Below, piece by piece: positions 24,099-32,148 of a stretch of DNA of 64,000 nucleotides. Each line of letters begins with the position of its first letter. Position 1 is the first letter of the stretch. Origin of the DNA: RGIG4079 sp045637505 (GTDB lineage Bacteria > Bacteroidota > Bacteroidia > Bacteroidales > Muribaculaceae); contig JAZTZO010000024.1 in assembly GCA_045637505.1 (NCBI GenBank), positions 1-64,000 of the forward strand. Reading direction: 5' to 3'. Below the pieces are notes generated by a model that worked only from the letters and a program-made list of their open reading frames with translations, made no database searches and had not been told where the DNA came from. Made by a program: the position numbers and the translations under genes.

Positions 24099-25169
24099 AT
24101 GATGAAACATCAAGATTTGATATTTAGCAACGATGTGGCATCACATCTTGATGCCTTGGTCGAAAAATATACCCCCTCAACATTGTTTGTTCTTGTTGAT
24201 AGTAATACTCGTGAATGTGTGTTGCCTCAGTTGCTCGTTGAATCGAAGGCCATAGCTGGAGCTTCAGTAATAGAAATAAGTGCTGGCGATGAGAGCAAAA
24301 ATATTGAGTCGTTGATGCACATTTGGGCTCAACTTGTTGAAGGTGGTGCTACTCGCAAATCAATGTTGATAAACCTCGGTGGTGGGGTCGTTACCGATAT
24401 AGGAGGTTTTGCTGGTGCTACATTCAAGCGTGGCATACGATTTGTGAATATTCCCACCACACTATTGAGTGCAGTTGACGCTGCTGTAGGTGGTAAAACT
24501 GGAATAAATTTCCATGGCTTTAAGAACGAGATAGGCGCGTTTTGTGAGGCCGAAGCTGTGATTATCTCTACACGATTCCTTGCCTCATTGAGCAACGAAG
24601 AACTGCTCTCGGGTTATGCCGAGATGCTTAAACATGGTTTGATTTCTAATGTAGATATTTACAACCGACTTCTTGCAAAAGATGTGGCAAATATTGATGC
24701 CGATGAGATGTTGCAGTTGCTTGAAGAAAGTGTGATGGTGAAAAAGCGTGTCGTTGAAGAAGACCCTACCGAGAAAGGCATTCGCCGTGCGCTTAATCTT
24801 GGACACACTGCCGGACATGCATTTGAATCGCTCGCCCTTCAACGCAAGTTGCCCATTCCCCACGGATATGCAGTGGCATGGGGATTGGTGGTGGAACTTA
24901 TATTATCGCACATGCAATTGAAATTCCCCTCTAATGAACTCACTCGTTTGGCTACATATATATATGAGAACTATGGGGCGTATAATATCACTTGCGATGA
25001 TTATGATGCGCTAATAGAATTCATGCGACACGACAAGAAGAACGATTCGGCCAATGCGATAAACTTCACAATGCTTAAGCAAGTGGGCGATATAAATATA
25101 GACTGCATAGCCCCCGAAGATGATATAAAAACTGCCCTCGATATTTACCGCGATTTTATGCACATTTAA
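24099..25169 (+). CDS. aroB: 3-dehydroquinate synthase
   Basis: AroB converts DAHP to 3-dehydroquinate, the second step of the shikimate pathway, using NAD and a divalent metal. Residues around 90-150 carry GGGVVTDIGGFAGATFKRG, IPTTLLSAVDAAVGGKTGIN and KNEIGAF, which are the NAD and active-site motifs. The metal ligands follow in the E at GYAEMLKHG, the RRALNLGHTAGHAFE block and IPHGYAVAWG. At 356 residues it is full length. It closes the operon and is followed by a terminator. Confidence 0.95.
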   Translation: MMKHQDLIFSNDVASHLDALVEKYTPSTLFVLVDSNTRECVLPQLLVESKAIAGASVIEISAGDESKNIESLMHIWAQLVEGGATRKSMLINLGGGVVTDIGGFAGATFKRGIRFVNIPTTLLSAVDAAVGGKTGINFHGFKNEIGAFCEAEAVIISTRFLASLSNEELLSGYAEMLKHGLISNVDIYNRLLAKDVANIDADEMLQLLEESVMVKKRVVEEDPTEKGIRRALNLGHTAGHAFESLALQRKLPIPHGYAVAWGLVVELILSHMQLKFPSNELTRLATYIYENYGAYNITCDDYDALIEFMRHDKKNDSANAINFTMLKQVGDINIDCIAPEDDIKTALDIYRDFMHI

Positions 25170-25230
25170 TTTATATTAGTAACTCTGATAATCGTTAGAG
25201 ACCTTAATCACTACTTTATAGAAAATAAAA

Positions 25231-25266
25231 AAATCCCTCGAGTCTATGACCCGAGGGATTTTTGCT
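25231..25266. terminator. Bidirectional terminator between aroB and nifJ
   Basis: AAATCCCTCG pairs with CGAGGGATTT (25231-25240/25252-25261). A-rich sequence on the left and T-rich on the right let it work for both convergent genes. Confidence 0.85.
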
Positions 25267-25281
25267 TATATAACAAGTTTA

Positions 25282-28200
25282 TTACTTGCTTTCAGGATCT
25301 ACGCCCCATTGTTGTTGAGCAAGGCGGCGGTAGTTATTGTAACGCCATTGAGCATTTTCCTTAGCAGCAGCGAAGAGTTCAGCCGCTTCTTCGGGATATT
25401 GCTTCATAACTGATGCGTAACGAACTTCACCTTTGAGGAAGTTTTCAAATTCATCCCAGTTAGGCTCTTTGCTATCGAGAGTGAATGGGTTTTTGCCTTC
25501 AGCTTCGAGAGCAGGGTTGTAGCGCCACAAGTGCCAGTAACCGCAAGCAACTGCGTTAGCTTCTTCTTGTTGAGCTTTACCCATACCAGCACGGAGACCG
25601 TGGTTGATACATGGAGCATAAGCGATGATGATTGATGGTCCGTCGTATGCTTCAGCTTCGCGGATAGCTTTGAGTGTTTGAGCTTGGTCAGCACCCATAG
25701 CGATTTGAGCAGCGTAAACATAACCATAAGTTGACGCGATGAGACCGAGGTCTTTTTTGCGAACGCGTTTACCTGCAGCGGCAAATTTAGCGATAGCACC
25801 GATAGGAGTAGCTTTAGATGCTTGACCACCAGTGTTAGAGTAAACTTCGGTATCGAGAACGAGGATGTTTACATTCTTACCTGAAGCGAGAACGTGGTCA
25901 AGACCACCGAAACCGATATCGTAAGAAGCACCGTCACCACCGATAATCCATTGTGAACGTTTAGCGATGTATTGTTTTACAGAGAGGATGTTTTTGCAAG
26001 TGTCGCAACCGCAAGCTTCGCAAGCAGGAACGAGTTTGTCGGCGATTTCACGAGTTTTAGCAGCATCTTCTTTGTTTTCAAGCCATTCAGCAGCGAGAGC
26101 TTTGATTTCTTCACTACATTTTGGACAGTTGAGAGCGTCATTCATGTAACCTTCAAGACGAGCACGCATTTTTTCGTTAGCGATAGTCATGCCAAGACCA
26201 AATTCGCAGAAGTCTTCGAAGAGTGAGTTAGCCCAAGCAGGACCATGACCACGCTTGTTGGTAGTATAAGGAGTTGAAGGAACTGAACCAGAGTAGATTG
26301 AAGAACAACCAGTAGCGTTAGCTACCATTTCGTGGTCGCCATAGAGTTGAGTGATGAGTTTCACATATGGAGTTTCACCACAACCCGAGCAAGCACCCGA
26401 GAACTCAAACAATGGAGTTGCGAATTGGCTATTCTTGACATTGGCCTTAACATCAACGAGGTTTTGTTTTGATTCAACTTCTTCTACGCAGTAGTCCCAA
26501 GTTTTTTGAACTTCGAGTTGAGATTCAAGAGGCTTCATTTCGAGAGCTTTTACGCCCTTCTTGCCTGGACACACATCAACACAGTTGCCACAACCAAGAC
26601 AGTCGAGAACGTCAACAGCTTGAATGAATTGCATGCCTGTGAATTGTTTGCCGATAGCAGGGATTGCATCAGAAGAAGGACAAGCCGACATTTCGTTAGC
26701 GTCGAGAACGAATGGACGGATAGCAGCGTGAGGACAAACGTAAGCACACTTGTTACATTGGATACAGTTTTCAGAAATCCATTCAGGAACAAATGCAGCT
26801 ACACCACGTTTTTCATATTTAGCTGTACCTTGAGCCCAAGTACCATCTTCGATGCCTTTGAATGCTGAAACTTTCAAGAGGTCACCATCTTGTGCGTTGA
26901 TAGGACGAACTACTTCGTTGATGAATGCTGGGTCGTTGTTTGCAGCAACTTCATCATCAGCAAGGTTAGCCCAAGCAGGGTCAACTGCAAGAGTTTTGTA
27001 TTCGTTACCACGGTCAACGGCAGCGTAGTTTTTGTCAACAACATCTTGACCTTTCTTGCCGTAGCTCTTAACGATGAATTTCTTCATTTGTTCTACAGCG
27101 AGGTCAACAGGAATCACTTCAGTGATGCGGAAGAATGCACTTTGAAGGATAGTGTTTGTGCGGTTGCCAAGACCAATTTCGCGAGCAATCTTGGTAGCGT
27201 TGATGTAGTAAACAGTGATGTCGTTTTGTGCAAAGTAGCGTTTTACTTTGTTAGGAAGATTTTTAGCAAGTTCTTCACCTTCCCAGATAGTGTTCAACAA
27301 GAATGTACCACCTTTGCGAAGACCACGAGTTACATCATACATGTTGAGGTAAGCTTGAACATGGCATGCTACGAAGTTAGGAGTAGTAACCAAGTAAGTT
27401 GAACGGATAGGATCGTCACCGAAACGAAGGTGTGAACATGTGAAACCACCCGATTTCTTTGAGTCGTAAGCGAAGTATGCTTGACAATATTTGTTGGTGT
27501 TGTCACCAATGATTTTTACAGAGTTTTTGTTAGCACCTACAGTACCGTCAGCACCGAGACCGAAGAATTTAGCTTCGAAAGTACCTTCACCGCCAAGAGC
27601 GATTTCTTCTTTTGGAGGAAGAGAAGTGAATGTAACATCATCGATGATACCTACAGTAAATTGATCTTTAGGCTCGGGCAATGCGAGGTTTTCAAATACT
27701 GAGATAATTTGAGCAGGAGTAGTGTCTTTAGAAGCAAGACCATAGCGACCACCCACGATAACAGGAGCATTTTCTTTGCCATAGAAGCATTGTTTAACAT
27801 CAAGGAACAATGGTTCGCCCACAGCACCTGGTTCTTTAGTGCGGTCGAGAACAGCAATGCGTTTAGCAGTTTTAGGAACTGCTGCAAGGAAATGTTTAGC
27901 AGAGAATGGACGATACAAGTGAACTGAAACAAGACCCACTTTTTCGCCATTTGCAACCATGTGGTCGATAGCTTCTTTAGCAGCTTCAGTAACTGAACCC
28001 ATAGCGATGATAACGCGTTCAGCATCTTCAGCACCATAGTAGTTAAACAAGCCATATTTGCGACCAGTGATTTCTGAAATCTTGTTCATGTATTCTTCTA
28101 CGATTTCAGGAACTGCTTCGTAGTATTTGTTGCAAGCTTCGCGGTGTTGGAAGAATACATCGCCGTTTTCAGCCATACCACGAGCTACAGGAGCTTCGGG

Positions 28201-28833
28201 GTTCAATGCGCGAGCACGGAAGTCGGCAAGTGCTTCTTGATCCAAAAGTGGAGCAAGGTCTTCGTTTTCGAGCATTTCGATTTTTTGGATTTCGTGTGAT
28301 GTGCGGAAACCATCAAAGAAGTTCACAAAAGGAACGCGTGATTTGATAGTAGCCAAGTGAGCAACACCCGAGAGGTCCATAACTTCTTGTACTGAACCTT
28401 CAGCGAGCATAGCGAAACCAGTTTGACGCACCGACATTACATCTTGGTGGTCACCAAAGATACTCAATGCGTGAGAAGCAAGTGTACGAGCCGATACGTG
28501 GAATACGCAAGGGAGCAATTCACCTGCAATTTTATACATATTAGGAATCATAAGGAGAAGACCTTGTGAAGCAGTGTAAGTTGAAGTCAACGCACCTGCT
28601 TGAAGAGATCCGTGTACTGCACCAGCAGCACCACCTTCTGATTGCATTTCCTGAACTAGGACGGTTTCACCAAAGATGTTTTTACGTCCTGCGGCTGCCC
28701 ATTCATCAACATATTCAGCCATTGTTGACGATGGAGTGATGGGGTAGATTGCTGCTACTTCAGAGAACATATACGAGATATGTGCTGCAGCTTGGTTACC
28801 ATCACAGGTCAAGAATTTCTTTTCTTTACTCAT
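25282..28833 (-). CDS. nifJ: Pyruvate:ferredoxin (flavodoxin) oxidoreductase
   Basis: The single-chain enzyme (1183 residues) converts pyruvate and CoA to acetyl-CoA and CO2, passing electrons to ferredoxin or flavodoxin, and is central to anaerobic energy metabolism. In order it shows the pyrimidine domain (YPITPSSTMAEYVDEW), the transketolase-like domain II, the gamma domain (FGLGADGTVGANKNSVKIIG), two 4Fe-4S motifs (CIQCNKCAYVCPH and CLGCGNCVDVCPG), CSGCGETPY with a third cluster, and the TPP-binding GDGASYDIGFGGLDH...SNTGGQASKATP. Codon use is strongly biased like rpsA, so it is highly expressed. It is monocistronic. Confidence 0.97.
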   Translation of the reverse strand: MSKEKKFLTCDGNQAAAHISYMFSEVAAIYPITPSSTMAEYVDEWAAAGRKNIFGETVLVQEMQSEGGAAGAVHGSLQAGALTSTYTASQGLLLMIPNMYKIAGELLPCVFHVSARTLASHALSIFGDHQDVMSVRQTGFAMLAEGSVQEVMDLSGVAHLATIKSRVPFVNFFDGFRTSHEIQKIEMLENEDLAPLLDQEALADFRARALNPEAPVARGMAENGDVFFQHREACNKYYEAVPEIVEEYMNKISEITGRKYGLFNYYGAEDAERVIIAMGSVTEAAKEAIDHMVANGEKVGLVSVHLYRPFSAKHFLAAVPKTAKRIAVLDRTKEPGAVGEPLFLDVKQCFYGKENAPVIVGGRYGLASKDTTPAQIISVFENLALPEPKDQFTVGIIDDVTFTSLPPKEEIALGGEGTFEAKFFGLGADGTVGANKNSVKIIGDNTNKYCQAYFAYDSKKSGGFTCSHLRFGDDPIRSTYLVTTPNFVACHVQAYLNMYDVTRGLRKGGTFLLNTIWEGEELAKNLPNKVKRYFAQNDITVYYINATKIAREIGLGNRTNTILQSAFFRITEVIPVDLAVEQMKKFIVKSYGKKGQDVVDKNYAAVDRGNEYKTLAVDPAWANLADDEVAANNDPAFINEVVRPINAQDGDLLKVSAFKGIEDGTWAQGTAKYEKRGVAAFVPEWISENCIQCNKCAYVCPHAAIRPFVLDANEMSACPSSDAIPAIGKQFTGMQFIQAVDVLDCLGCGNCVDVCPGKKGVKALEMKPLESQLEVQKTWDYCVEEVESKQNLVDVKANVKNSQFATPLFEFSGACSGCGETPYVKLITQLYGDHEMVANATGCSSIYSGSVPSTPYTTNKRGHGPAWANSLFEDFCEFGLGMTIANEKMRARLEGYMNDALNCPKCSEEIKALAAEWLENKEDAAKTREIADKLVPACEACGCDTCKNILSVKQYIAKRSQWIIGGDGASYDIGFGGLDHVLASGKNVNILVLDTEVYSNTGGQASKATPIGAIAKFAAAGKRVRKKDLGLIASTYGYVYAAQIAMGADQAQTLKAIREAEAYDGPSIIIAYAPCINHGLRAGMGKAQQEEANAVACGYWHLWRYNPALEAEGKNPFTLDSKEPNWDEFENFLKGEVRYASVMKQYPEEAAELFAAAKENAQWRYNNYRRLAQQQWGVDPESK

Positions 28834-28905
28834 AATTTAATCTATATTTATAGGAATTGTATTGAAATATCAATGTTGTATATACATTATTAATTTTTAG
28901 ACTTG

Positions 28906-28913
28906 CAAAGTTA
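28906..28913 (-). promoter_or_regulatory. -7 element of nifJ
   Basis: On the minus strand TAACTTTG lies 73 bases before the nifJ start. The -33 region is A/T-rich without a clear TTG. From 28914 to about 29215 I see only A/T-rich sequence with homopolymer runs and no supported feature. Confidence 0.6.
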
Positions 28914-29218
28914 CGAATTTATTGATTAATTGCCAAAAATATGCGATGGAACTTGATATTACTGGTTGAACAAGCGCGTGTGGAGAGCAAGGAATATTGC
29001 TTTGTTGGTATTAATGGCTTTTTTTTAATTTCGTTGTGAGTTTATGTGCATGGTGTTTTTTTTAGTGATGAAAAAAGTTGATTAAAGACTAAAATAGGGT
29101 AATGCTTTTAGACGAAAAAAAAGTTGTCAGAAAAACACCCTTTTTGAGGAAAATTATCAAATAAATCACTTGAAGTGTTAAAAAAGACTAAATTTAGTGG
29201 CTTTTTGAGTGATTATTG

Positions 29219-29248
29219 TTGCTATATTAAAAATAATACCTACATTTG
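29219..29248 (+). promoter_or_regulatory. Promoter of a short transcript
   Basis: TTG (29219-29221) and TACATTTG (29241-29248) are 19 bases apart, a near-ideal Bacteroidales promoter. No open frame follows before the terminator at 29298. Confidence 0.6.
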
Positions 29249-29253
29249 TGCGT

Positions 29254-29326
29254 GTGTTTTTCATAGTATTAGATTAAGATAAAGGTTTAAAGGAAAAGAG
29301 ACGTCGTGATGACGTCTCTTTTTTTT
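29254..29326 (+). ncRNA. Candidate short RNA of about 70 nt or terminated leader
   Basis: A good promoter (29219-29248) and a strong terminator (29298-29326) enclose only about 70 bases with no coding frame. The next gene has its own likely promoter (TATATTTG at 29348-29355), which overlaps the end of this unit. It may be a small RNA or a leader whose readthrough feeds the B3/4-domain gene. No known family is recognised. Confidence 0.35.
29298..29326 (+). terminator. Strong rho-independent terminator
   Basis: GAGACGTC-GTGAT-GACGTCTC is a perfect 8-bp hairpin followed by eight T. Confidence 0.9.
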
Positions 29327-29389
29327 GCTTTATAAATGCGTTCTTATTATATTTGTGAACGCAAAATTTGTGTAAGTAATTTCAATGAA

Positions 29390-30058
29390 ATGAAAATTCA
29401 ATTTGACCCCGAAATATTGACTGTTGCGCCTCAATTTAGAGTAATAAAAGTTGAGGCTAAAGTGAGCAATAATCCCACCTCCGAAGGTTTGTGGCAAGAA
29501 TTGCTTGCCGAGGGTGAGCGCATAAGAAACACCTACGATATGCCTATGATAAACAAGCGTCCTGGTATCGCTGCCACTCGTGCTACATATAAAGCATTAG
29601 GAAAAGAGCCCAATCGTTATCGCCCATCGAGCGAAGCTCTTTGTCGTCGATTGGTGAAAGGAATGGAACTTTATCGCACGCTGACGCTGATTGATTTAAT
29701 CAACTTGTTATCGGTGCGTTCGGGGTATTCAATAGGCGGTTTTGATGCCGATAAAATACAGGGTGACACATTGCGATTGGGCGCTGGTCGTGAAGGAGAG
29801 CAGTTTGAGGCGATAGGCCGAGGATTGCTCAACATTACATCATTACCTATATATCGCGATGAGGTGGGAGGCATAGGAACACCCACCAGTGATGAAGAAC
29901 GAACAAAGTTGAGTGAGGATACCTCTCGCTTGCTTATGTGTATCAATGTTTATGCCGAAGAACTTGCGATTGAGGACACGATAAACCTCACAACCGATTT
30001 ACTCACTCGATATGCCGACGCTACCGATATAACGATAGAGGTAATACAAGCTCAATAA
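29390..30058 (+). CDS. B3/4 domain-containing protein
   Basis: The 222-residue cytoplasmic protein matches the B3/4 domain of the phenylalanyl-tRNA synthetase beta chain as a free-standing protein. It has INKRPGIAATRATYKALGKE, PNRYRPSSEALCRRL and NLLSVRSGYSIGGFDADKI. Free-standing B3/4 proteins may edit or bind aminoacyl-tRNA, but no activity is firmly known for this group. The ATG at 29390 is chosen over 29336 because the earlier start would precede its probable -7 element. It is followed 24 bases later by the YciO-type gene, another tRNA-related family. Confidence 0.8.
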   Translation: MKIQFDPEILTVAPQFRVIKVEAKVSNNPTSEGLWQELLAEGERIRNTYDMPMINKRPGIAATRATYKALGKEPNRYRPSSEALCRRLVKGMELYRTLTLIDLINLLSVRSGYSIGGFDADKIQGDTLRLGAGREGEQFEAIGRGLLNITSLPIYRDEVGGIGTPTSDEERTKLSEDTSRLLMCINVYAEELAIEDTINLTTDLLTRYADATDITIEVIQAQ

Positions 30059-30082
30059 AAATTCCCTTAAAAAGTTTATACC

Positions 30083-30691
30083 ATGAAAATTCTTAAGATG
30101 TACACATCAAATATCAATGACCGATTTATGGATGAGGTTATTGAAACATTGCGCAATGGAGGTATAGTTATTTATCCTACCGATACACTTTATGCGATAG
30201 GATGTGATGCATTGAAAAACAATGCAATAGAGCGGATATGCAAGATAAAAGGTATCAATCCACAATGCACTAATCTTTCAATAGTGTGTAGCGATATATC
30301 GCAAGCATCGCAATATGCGCGTATTGATAACAAAGCCTTTCAATTATTGCGAGAAAATCTTCCTGGAGCATTTACATTTATTTTGCCAGCAGCCTCTACA
30401 TTGCCCAAGGTGTTTAAAGGTCGCAAGACAGTAGGTGTTCGTGTGCCCGACAATGCTATTGCGTGCGAGATTGCGACACGATTGGGTAACCCCATTCTCA
30501 CCACATCGATAGAGTGGGATGATGACCCCGAAGATGGATGCAATCCACAAGCGATCGCGATGAAATATGAGGGGGTAGTGGATGTCGTTATTGATGCTGG
30601 AAGTGGAGAGTTGATTCCATCAACCGTAGTTGACTGCACCGATAGCGCTAACCCTGAAATCATTCGTGAAGGAAAAGGGGAGTTAGGTTAA
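30083..30691 (+). CDS. YciO/YrdC/Sua5-family protein (L-threonylcarbamoyladenylate synthase type)
   Basis: The protein (202 residues) has the YrdC-fold motifs: IVIYPTDTLYAIGCDA, the K-G-I-N block, PGAFTFILPA, VGVRVPDN and PILTTSIE. YrdC/TsaC makes threonylcarbamoyl-AMP for t6A37 of tRNA; the YciO branch is similar but its role is less certain. Sequence details such as the ICKIKGINPQCTNLS segment look closer to YciO. It is probably co-transcribed with the B3/4 gene. Confidence 0.85.
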   Translation: MKILKMYTSNINDRFMDEVIETLRNGGIVIYPTDTLYAIGCDALKNNAIERICKIKGINPQCTNLSIVCSDISQASQYARIDNKAFQLLRENLPGAFTFILPAASTLPKVFKGRKTVGVRVPDNAIACEIATRLGNPILTTSIEWDDDPEDGCNPQAIAMKYEGVVDVVIDAGSGELIPSTVVDCTDSANPEIIREGKGELG

Positions 30692-30728
30692 TGCATAATT
30701 CATAATGCATAGTGCATAATGCATTATA
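30690..30728. repeat. TAATGCAT-type palindromic intergenic repeat
   Basis: Starting at the stop codon of the YciO-type gene, units of ATGCATAAT are repeated and framed by TAATGCAT...ATGCATTA, an inverted repeat. A related sequence lies at 46984-47010 before an SDR gene. Such A/T palindromes are scattered in Bacteroidales genomes and may act as terminators or mobile-repeat remnants. Confidence 0.6.
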
Positions 30729-30761
30729 TAGTTGAGTAAAAGCATCTTGATTGCCTCGGCG

Positions 30762-30801
30762 AACTAAAGGTTCTCAACTCTCAATCCTCAATTCTCAATT
30801 C
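30762..30801 (+). repeat. Dispersed 35-40 bp repeat, copy 1 (overlaps the C-terminus of the acetyltransferase gene)
   Basis: The sequence AACTAAAGGTT followed by CTCAACTCTCAATCCTCAATT recurs in inverted orientation at 55104-55138 with only a few differences. This copy overlaps the last seven codons and stop of the minus-strand gene ending at 30781, so that gene's ELRIED tail is repeat-derived. Confidence 0.6.
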
Positions 30802-31728
30802 AAAAATATTGTAGGCAATGCCTCGACCACCCATGCCACACTTTTGGGTGATGAGACCCTCGTTGAGATATATTCCGCCATCTTCATTTGATGTGCCAAA
30901 GTCGAAGTAATCGCATTCGCCACATTCATGGTTGATTATGTGGTCAAAAACTAATGGAAGGGCCTTCAATTCTTTGCCTAATGGCGACGCTGCAATATAT
31001 TGAGCGTGGGCTACTGTGTGAGTGAAAAACATCACAGTCCCAGCAACTACCTCGCCATTGTGAGTGGCAACATATAATTTGATATTGTGAGGGAAGCGAC
31101 TATGAAGTAATTTAATCTCCTCGAGGGAATGCACTGGAGTGGTGTTGTGTTGTTCCTTGAGCATTTGAGTCAAAATGGACCAAAATGGGCCAAAGTCGTG
31201 CGATTGCTCAATTTTTACATCATTGGCTAATGCATTTTTCATGCCACGACGCGCATTTTCATTGAAACGCAATCGCGAGTCATTGAGAGGGAGAGTGGTT
31301 GATATTTGAGTTGATAAAATTTGACCTCTATTGCGAAATATTGCATATATGTCCTCTTCGGCAGGGTAGCGATGATAAATGTGAGGCACAGCCTTGTATA
31401 TGAGGCGTGTAATGTTGTTCCCCTTTAGGAAAGAGGTCATTTTGTCCCATATCTCTAACATTGTAGTAGCGGTAACACCTTTTGTGGAAATTATCCATCC
31501 GCCATATGTTAGCCCTTGATGCGAATATAAGGTATTTGCATTAATATTAGCAGGAAGTAGGGCAATGAGATTATCCTTGTCATCAAAGCACATCAATGAA
31601 AAATCATCAAAGCGGTCGCTATGATAATCCATGTAGTCGCGATGAAACAAGAATGTGCCGTTTTTTGACGCATTCACAAATTGGTCCCATTGACTCTTAT
31701 GATTTGATGTGTATCGAATAATTTTCAT
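30781..31728 (-). CDS. FemAB-like GNAT acetyltransferase
   Basis: The protein (315 residues) resembles the GNAT_6/FemAB-like group of acyltransferases. It has an N-terminal WDQFV...FLFHRDYMDYHSDRFDD, a middle RGMKNAL motif, and a C-terminal GEVVAGTVMFFT...HAQYIAAS...FDFGTSNEDGG...GLITQKCGMGGRG acceptor/CoA site. Related proteins act on cell-wall or capsular sugars, and the substrate here is unknown. It is convergent with the YciO-type gene. Its C-terminal seven residues come from an intergenic repeat. Confidence 0.75.
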   Translation of the reverse strand: MKIIRYTSNHKSQWDQFVNASKNGTFLFHRDYMDYHSDRFDDFSLMCFDDKDNLIALLPANINANTLYSHQGLTYGGWIISTKGVTATTMLEIWDKMTSFLKGNNITRLIYKAVPHIYHRYPAEEDIYAIFRNRGQILSTQISTTLPLNDSRLRFNENARRGMKNALANDVKIEQSHDFGPFWSILTQMLKEQHNTTPVHSLEEIKLLHSRFPHNIKLYVATHNGEVVAGTVMFFTHTVAHAQYIAASPLGKELKALPLVFDHIINHECGECDYFDFGTSNEDGGIYLNEGLITQKCGMGGRGIAYNIFELRIED

Positions 31729-31785
31729 TTATGATGCAAATATAATGGTTATGCCTTAATAATCTCATATTTTGTGCGATAAATT

Positions 31786-31818
31786 TTGGCATAACCTCAA
31801 TTTAAATCACTAATTTTG
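31786..31818 (+). promoter_or_regulatory. Promoter of the DUF4491/ABC-F unit, near-leaderless
   Basis: TTG at 31786-31788 and TAATTTTG at 31811-31818 lie just before the ATG at 31823, so transcription would start at or within a few bases of the start codon. Confidence 0.6.
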
Positions 31819-31822
31819 CAGT

Positions 31823-32146
31823 ATGGAATCAATAATGCAATTTTTACAAGATAATCATTTGCTTGGTTTGCTTATAGGTATAAGCACATTTCTTATTATA
31901 GGCTTGTTTCACCCGTTGGTGATAAAGTGTGAATATTATTTTGGCACAAAGTGTTGGTGGTGGTTTTTAATCCTTGGACTCATAGGCGTGGGCTTGTCGA
32001 TATGGGTTGAAAATGTATTGTGGTCAACACTATTGGGCGTGTTCTCATTCTCATCATTTTGGACTATCAAAGAGATATTTGACCAAAAGAAACGAGTGAT
32101 AAAAGGGTGGTTCCCTCGTAATCCCAAGCGCAAATACGACTATTAA
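31823..32146 (+). CDS. DUF4491 family membrane protein
   Basis: A small membrane protein of 107 residues with three hydrophobic helices. It shows the family pattern GLLIGISTFLIIGLFHPLVI, KCEYYFGTKCWW, and the C-terminal TIKEIFDQKKRVIKGWFPRN. DUF4491 is widespread in gut anaerobes, with no known function. It precedes the ABC-F gene by only 2 bases and is likely co-transcribed with it. Confidence 0.85.
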   Translation: MESIMQFLQDNHLLGLLIGISTFLIIGLFHPLVIKCEYYFGTKCWWWFLILGLIGVGLSIWVENVLWSTLLGVFSFSSFWTIKEIFDQKKRVIKGWFPRNPKRKYDY

Positions 32147-32148
32147 TT

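Noticed and set aside
25404..28055. Several long frames in nifJ on both strands
   Set aside because: They are shadows of the codon-biased nifJ gene and lack family motifs.
28914..29215. A/T-rich gap upstream of nifJ as a possible gene or origin
   Set aside because: No open frame, repeat set or hairpin of note was found; only homopolymer runs.
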